DNA of 34,507 nucleotides from an uncultured Bacteroides sp. Its GTDB lineage: Bacteria; Bacteroidota; Bacteroidia; Bacteroidales; Bacteroidaceae. Each line of letters starts with the position of its first letter. The stretch's first letter is position 1. The notes beneath the pieces were generated by a model. It was given only the letters and a program-made list of their open reading frames with translations, had not been told where the DNA came from and did not search any database. Location of the stretch: contig CAMQVH010000028.1 in NCBI GenBank assembly GCA_947038155.1, positions 1-34,507 of the forward strand. The letters run 5' to 3'. This document shows, piece after piece, positions 32,531 through 34,507 of the stretch. Both the position numbers and the translations under genes were made by a program.

Positions 32531-33757
32531 GTGAATTTTCCTTTTTATATAGCCAAGCGTTATCTTTTCTCGAAAAAGAAGCATAATGCTATTAATGTCA
32601 TATCCGGCATTTCTGTGTGCGGAGTAGCTCTTGCTACACTTGCATTGGTCTGTACACTTTCCGTTTTTAATGGATTCCAGGATATGGTAGCTAGTTTCTT
32701 TACGGCATTCGATCCGCAACTGAAAATTACTGTCCGCGAAGGGAAAGTCTTTGATGGGCAGGACGAACGGATTCGTGCGGTCTGTGCGCTTCCCGAAATT
32801 GATGTCTTTACGGAAACGCTTGAAGAAAATGCGATGGTACAATATAAAGACCGTCAGGCTATGGTTGTATTGAAGGGGGTAGAGGATAATTTTGAAGAAT
32901 TGACTTCCATTGATAGCATCCTCTATGGTGCCGGTGAATTCCTTCTCCATGATTCGATTGTAAATTATGGGATAATGGGAGTCGAATTGGTAGCAACCTT
33001 AGGTACGGGACTGCAATTCGTAGATCCTCTTCAAGTATATCTTCCCAAACGAAATGCCAAAGTGAATATGGCGAATCCCGGTGCTTCCTTCAATCAGGAT
33101 TACCTCTATTCTCCCGGCGTTGTATTTGTAGTAAACCAACAGGAATACGACGGGAAATATATTCTGACTTCTCTTGATTTCCTCCGTCAACTGCTGGACT
33201 ATACAACAGAAGTCTCCGCTATGGAACTGAAACTAAAGTCCGATGCAAATGTTTCATCCGTACAAGCTAAAATAGAAAAAATACTGGGGGATGCTTTCGT
33301 TGTTCAGAACCGCTATCAGCAACAAGCGGACGTCTTTCGTATTATGGAGATAGAGAAACTGATTTCCTACTTATTCCTCACCTTCATCTTAATGATTGCC
33401 TGTTTCAATGTAATCGGTTCTCTTTCCATGTTGATTTTGGATAAGAAAGAGGATGTTGTGACTTTACGTAGCCTTGGAGCTGATGACAAACTTATTTCCC
33501 GTATCTTTCTATTTGAAGGTCGGCTTATTTCTCTTTTGGGTGCTGTCACCGGCATTGTTTTAGGACTGACCCTTTGCTTTATTCAGCAGAGGTTTGGGGT
33601 AATATCGCTTGGTGGAGGTGGTGGGACTTTTGTAGTGGACGCCTATCCGGTTAGTGTTCATGCTTGGGATATAGTGCTTGTCTTTGTAACAGTTTTGGCT
33701 GTTGGCTTCCTTTCTGTCTGGTATCCGGTACGCTATTTGAGTAAGCGACTCTTGTAA
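32531..33757 (+). CDS. LolC/LolE-type ABC transporter permease (FtsX family)
   Basis: A 408-residue inner membrane protein with the LolC/E plan: one N-terminal helix (about 20-45, ISVCGVALATLALVCTLSVF), a large periplasmic domain (about 46-265) and three C-terminal helices (about 270-300, 325-350 and 375-395) with the FtsX-type segment KKEDVVTLRSLGADDKLISR. Such permeases extract lipoproteins from the inner membrane for transport to the outer membrane. No ATPase gene is adjacent, so the partner must be encoded elsewhere. It starts at a GTG (32531) with AGAGG just upstream; the downstream frame begins with the family's typical FYIAKRYLFSKKKHNAINVIS. It closes the aroQ-pyk operon. Confidence 0.85.
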   Translation: MNFPFYIAKRYLFSKKKHNAINVISGISVCGVALATLALVCTLSVFNGFQDMVASFFTAFDPQLKITVREGKVFDGQDERIRAVCALPEIDVFTETLEENAMVQYKDRQAMVVLKGVEDNFEELTSIDSILYGAGEFLLHDSIVNYGIMGVELVATLGTGLQFVDPLQVYLPKRNAKVNMANPGASFNQDYLYSPGVVFVVNQQEYDGKYILTSLDFLRQLLDYTTEVSAMELKLKSDANVSSVQAKIEKILGDAFVVQNRYQQQADVFRIMEIEKLISYLFLTFILMIACFNVIGSLSMLILDKKEDVVTLRSLGADDKLISRIFLFEGRLISLLGAVTGIVLGLTLCFIQQRFGVISLGGGGGTFVVDAYPVSVHAWDIVLVFVTVLAVGFLSVWYPVRYLSKRLL

Positions 33758-33823
33758 TCGGGTATTATAGTATTTATTGTAGAAACTTTTCTGTAATTGA
33801 TAACTTTTAATTTGATATTTATT

Positions 33824-33853
33824 TTTGTATTTCCTAATATACTGCTATATTTG
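33824..33853 (+). promoter_or_regulatory. Promoter of the ECF sigma factor gene
   Basis: TTTG at 33824-33827 (-33) and TATATTTG at 33846-33853 (-7) are separated by 18 bp, a good match to Bacteroides promoters. The expected leader is about 35 nt. Confidence 0.6.
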
Positions 33854-33894
33854 ACCCAATTTTGTTAATTAGAAATAATCTGTAAAACACTTCC

Positions 33895-34446
33895 GTGAAA
33901 TCTGAAAGTAATGACATAGACAGAATTATAAATGGTGATGAGGCGGCTTTTTGCCGTTTTATGGAACGTTATTCTTCACGTCTATATCATTATGTTTTTG
34001 CTTTGATTGGTCAAAAGGAGCCGGCCGAGGAGGTTGTAAGTGATGTTTTCTATGAGGTTTGGAAAAACAGAAAAACTTTGGGTGGTATAGAAAATATGAA
34101 TGCCTGGATACAGACGATTACTTATCGGAAGGCTATTTCTTATTTGAGGAAGGAAACGGGAAAAACCGAATTATCGCTTGACGGTATAGGGGATTTTATA
34201 TTTGCTCCTATTCAGTCGCCTGACGAGGCGATGATTAGTAAAGAGGAGATGGAGAAAATAAACAATGCTATCCAACAGCTACCACCTAAATGTAAGCATG
34301 TCTTTTTCTTGGCGAAGATCGAGGGACTACCTTATAAAGAGATTGCTAAATTATTAGATATATCTGTGAAAACTATCAATAATCATATAGCTTTTGCTTT
34401 AGAAAAAATTGCTGAGAATCTCAATATTCGTTCTCGAAGGTTATAA
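33895..34446 (+). CDS. ECF RNA polymerase sigma factor (sigma-70 family, Bacteroides expansion type)
   Basis: A 183-residue sigma factor with only the sigma2 region (IINGDEAAFCRFMERYSSRL, then EEVVSDVFYEVWKNR) and the sigma4 region (AIQQLPPKCKHVFFLAKIEG, LPYKEIAKLLDISVKTINNH), as in extracytoplasmic-function sigma factors. In Bacteroides these usually pair with a FecR-like anti-sigma and a SusC/SusD pair just downstream, which would lie beyond the window. The start is GTG at 33895 (KSESNDIDRIING); no better ATG is upstream. It has its own promoter, 137 bp after the permease gene, so it belongs to the next unit. If the partner genes exist this would be a second glycan locus. Confidence 0.9.
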   Translation: MKSESNDIDRIINGDEAAFCRFMERYSSRLYHYVFALIGQKEPAEEVVSDVFYEVWKNRKTLGGIENMNAWIQTITYRKAISYLRKETGKTELSLDGIGDFIFAPIQSPDEAMISKEEMEKINNAIQQLPPKCKHVFFLAKIEGLPYKEIAKLLDISVKTINNHIAFALEKIAENLNIRSRRL

Positions 34447-34507
34447 TTTCTTCTTAGAGCCTGTTTAAATTTTCCTGAGATTATGTTAGATAGGCTTTAC
34501 CGACCTG

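Overview
The window is chromosomal DNA of a gut Bacteroides, or a very close relative. The evidence is a SusC/SusD pair, a hybrid two-component system (HTCS), Bacteroides-type promoters (-7 element TAnnTTTG), lipoproteins with short lipoboxes, few Shine-Dalgarno sites and moderate-to-low GC. The species cannot be fixed from sequence reading alone.

Layout: (1) 242-2302 holds a single-chain ADP-forming acyl/acetyl-CoA synthetase. (2) 2401-23461 is one complete polysaccharide utilization locus (PUL), all on the + strand. It carries an HTCS sensor-regulator, an unassigned six-hairpin glycosidase-like protein, a GH65 enzyme, a second unassigned alpha/alpha-barrel protein, SusC, SusD, a SusE-like lipoprotein, a small one-domain SusE-like lipoprotein, a lipoprotein GH43 and a GH31. 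It ends at a good intrinsic terminator (23487-23526). (3) 23462-23993 is a 532-bp gap without a protein gene. It holds that terminator, a promoter-to-terminator unit that looks like a small RNA of about 165 nt, and an AT-rich array with a 22-bp period. (4) 23994-29535 is a minus-strand block: comM, a redoxin-like lipoprotein lacking both thioredoxin cysteines, an OmpA-like/TPR lipoprotein and xerD. (5) 29608-33757 is a tightly spaced + strand operon: aroQ, pyk, an O-methyltransferase, rbfA and a LolC/E-type permease. (6) 33895-34446 is an ECF sigma factor with its own promoter; its usual partners would lie beyond the window.

How the PUL may work (inference): the GH43 lipoprotein and the SusD/SusE-like lipoproteins act at the cell surface and SusC imports oligosaccharides. 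In the periplasm the GH65, the GH31 and the two unassigned barrel proteins, all with ordinary signal peptides, finish the job, while the HTCS senses an oligosaccharide and switches on the operon. GH65 plus GH31 suggests alpha-linked glucose (for example alpha-1,2 or alpha-1,3), and GH43 suggests a pentose decoration such as arabinofuranose. No GH13, GH66 or GH97 is present, so ordinary starch or dextran is not the obvious target. The most original parts are the two unassigned enzymes, the two 22-bp-period AT-rich arrays, the candidate small RNA and the cysteine-less redoxin.
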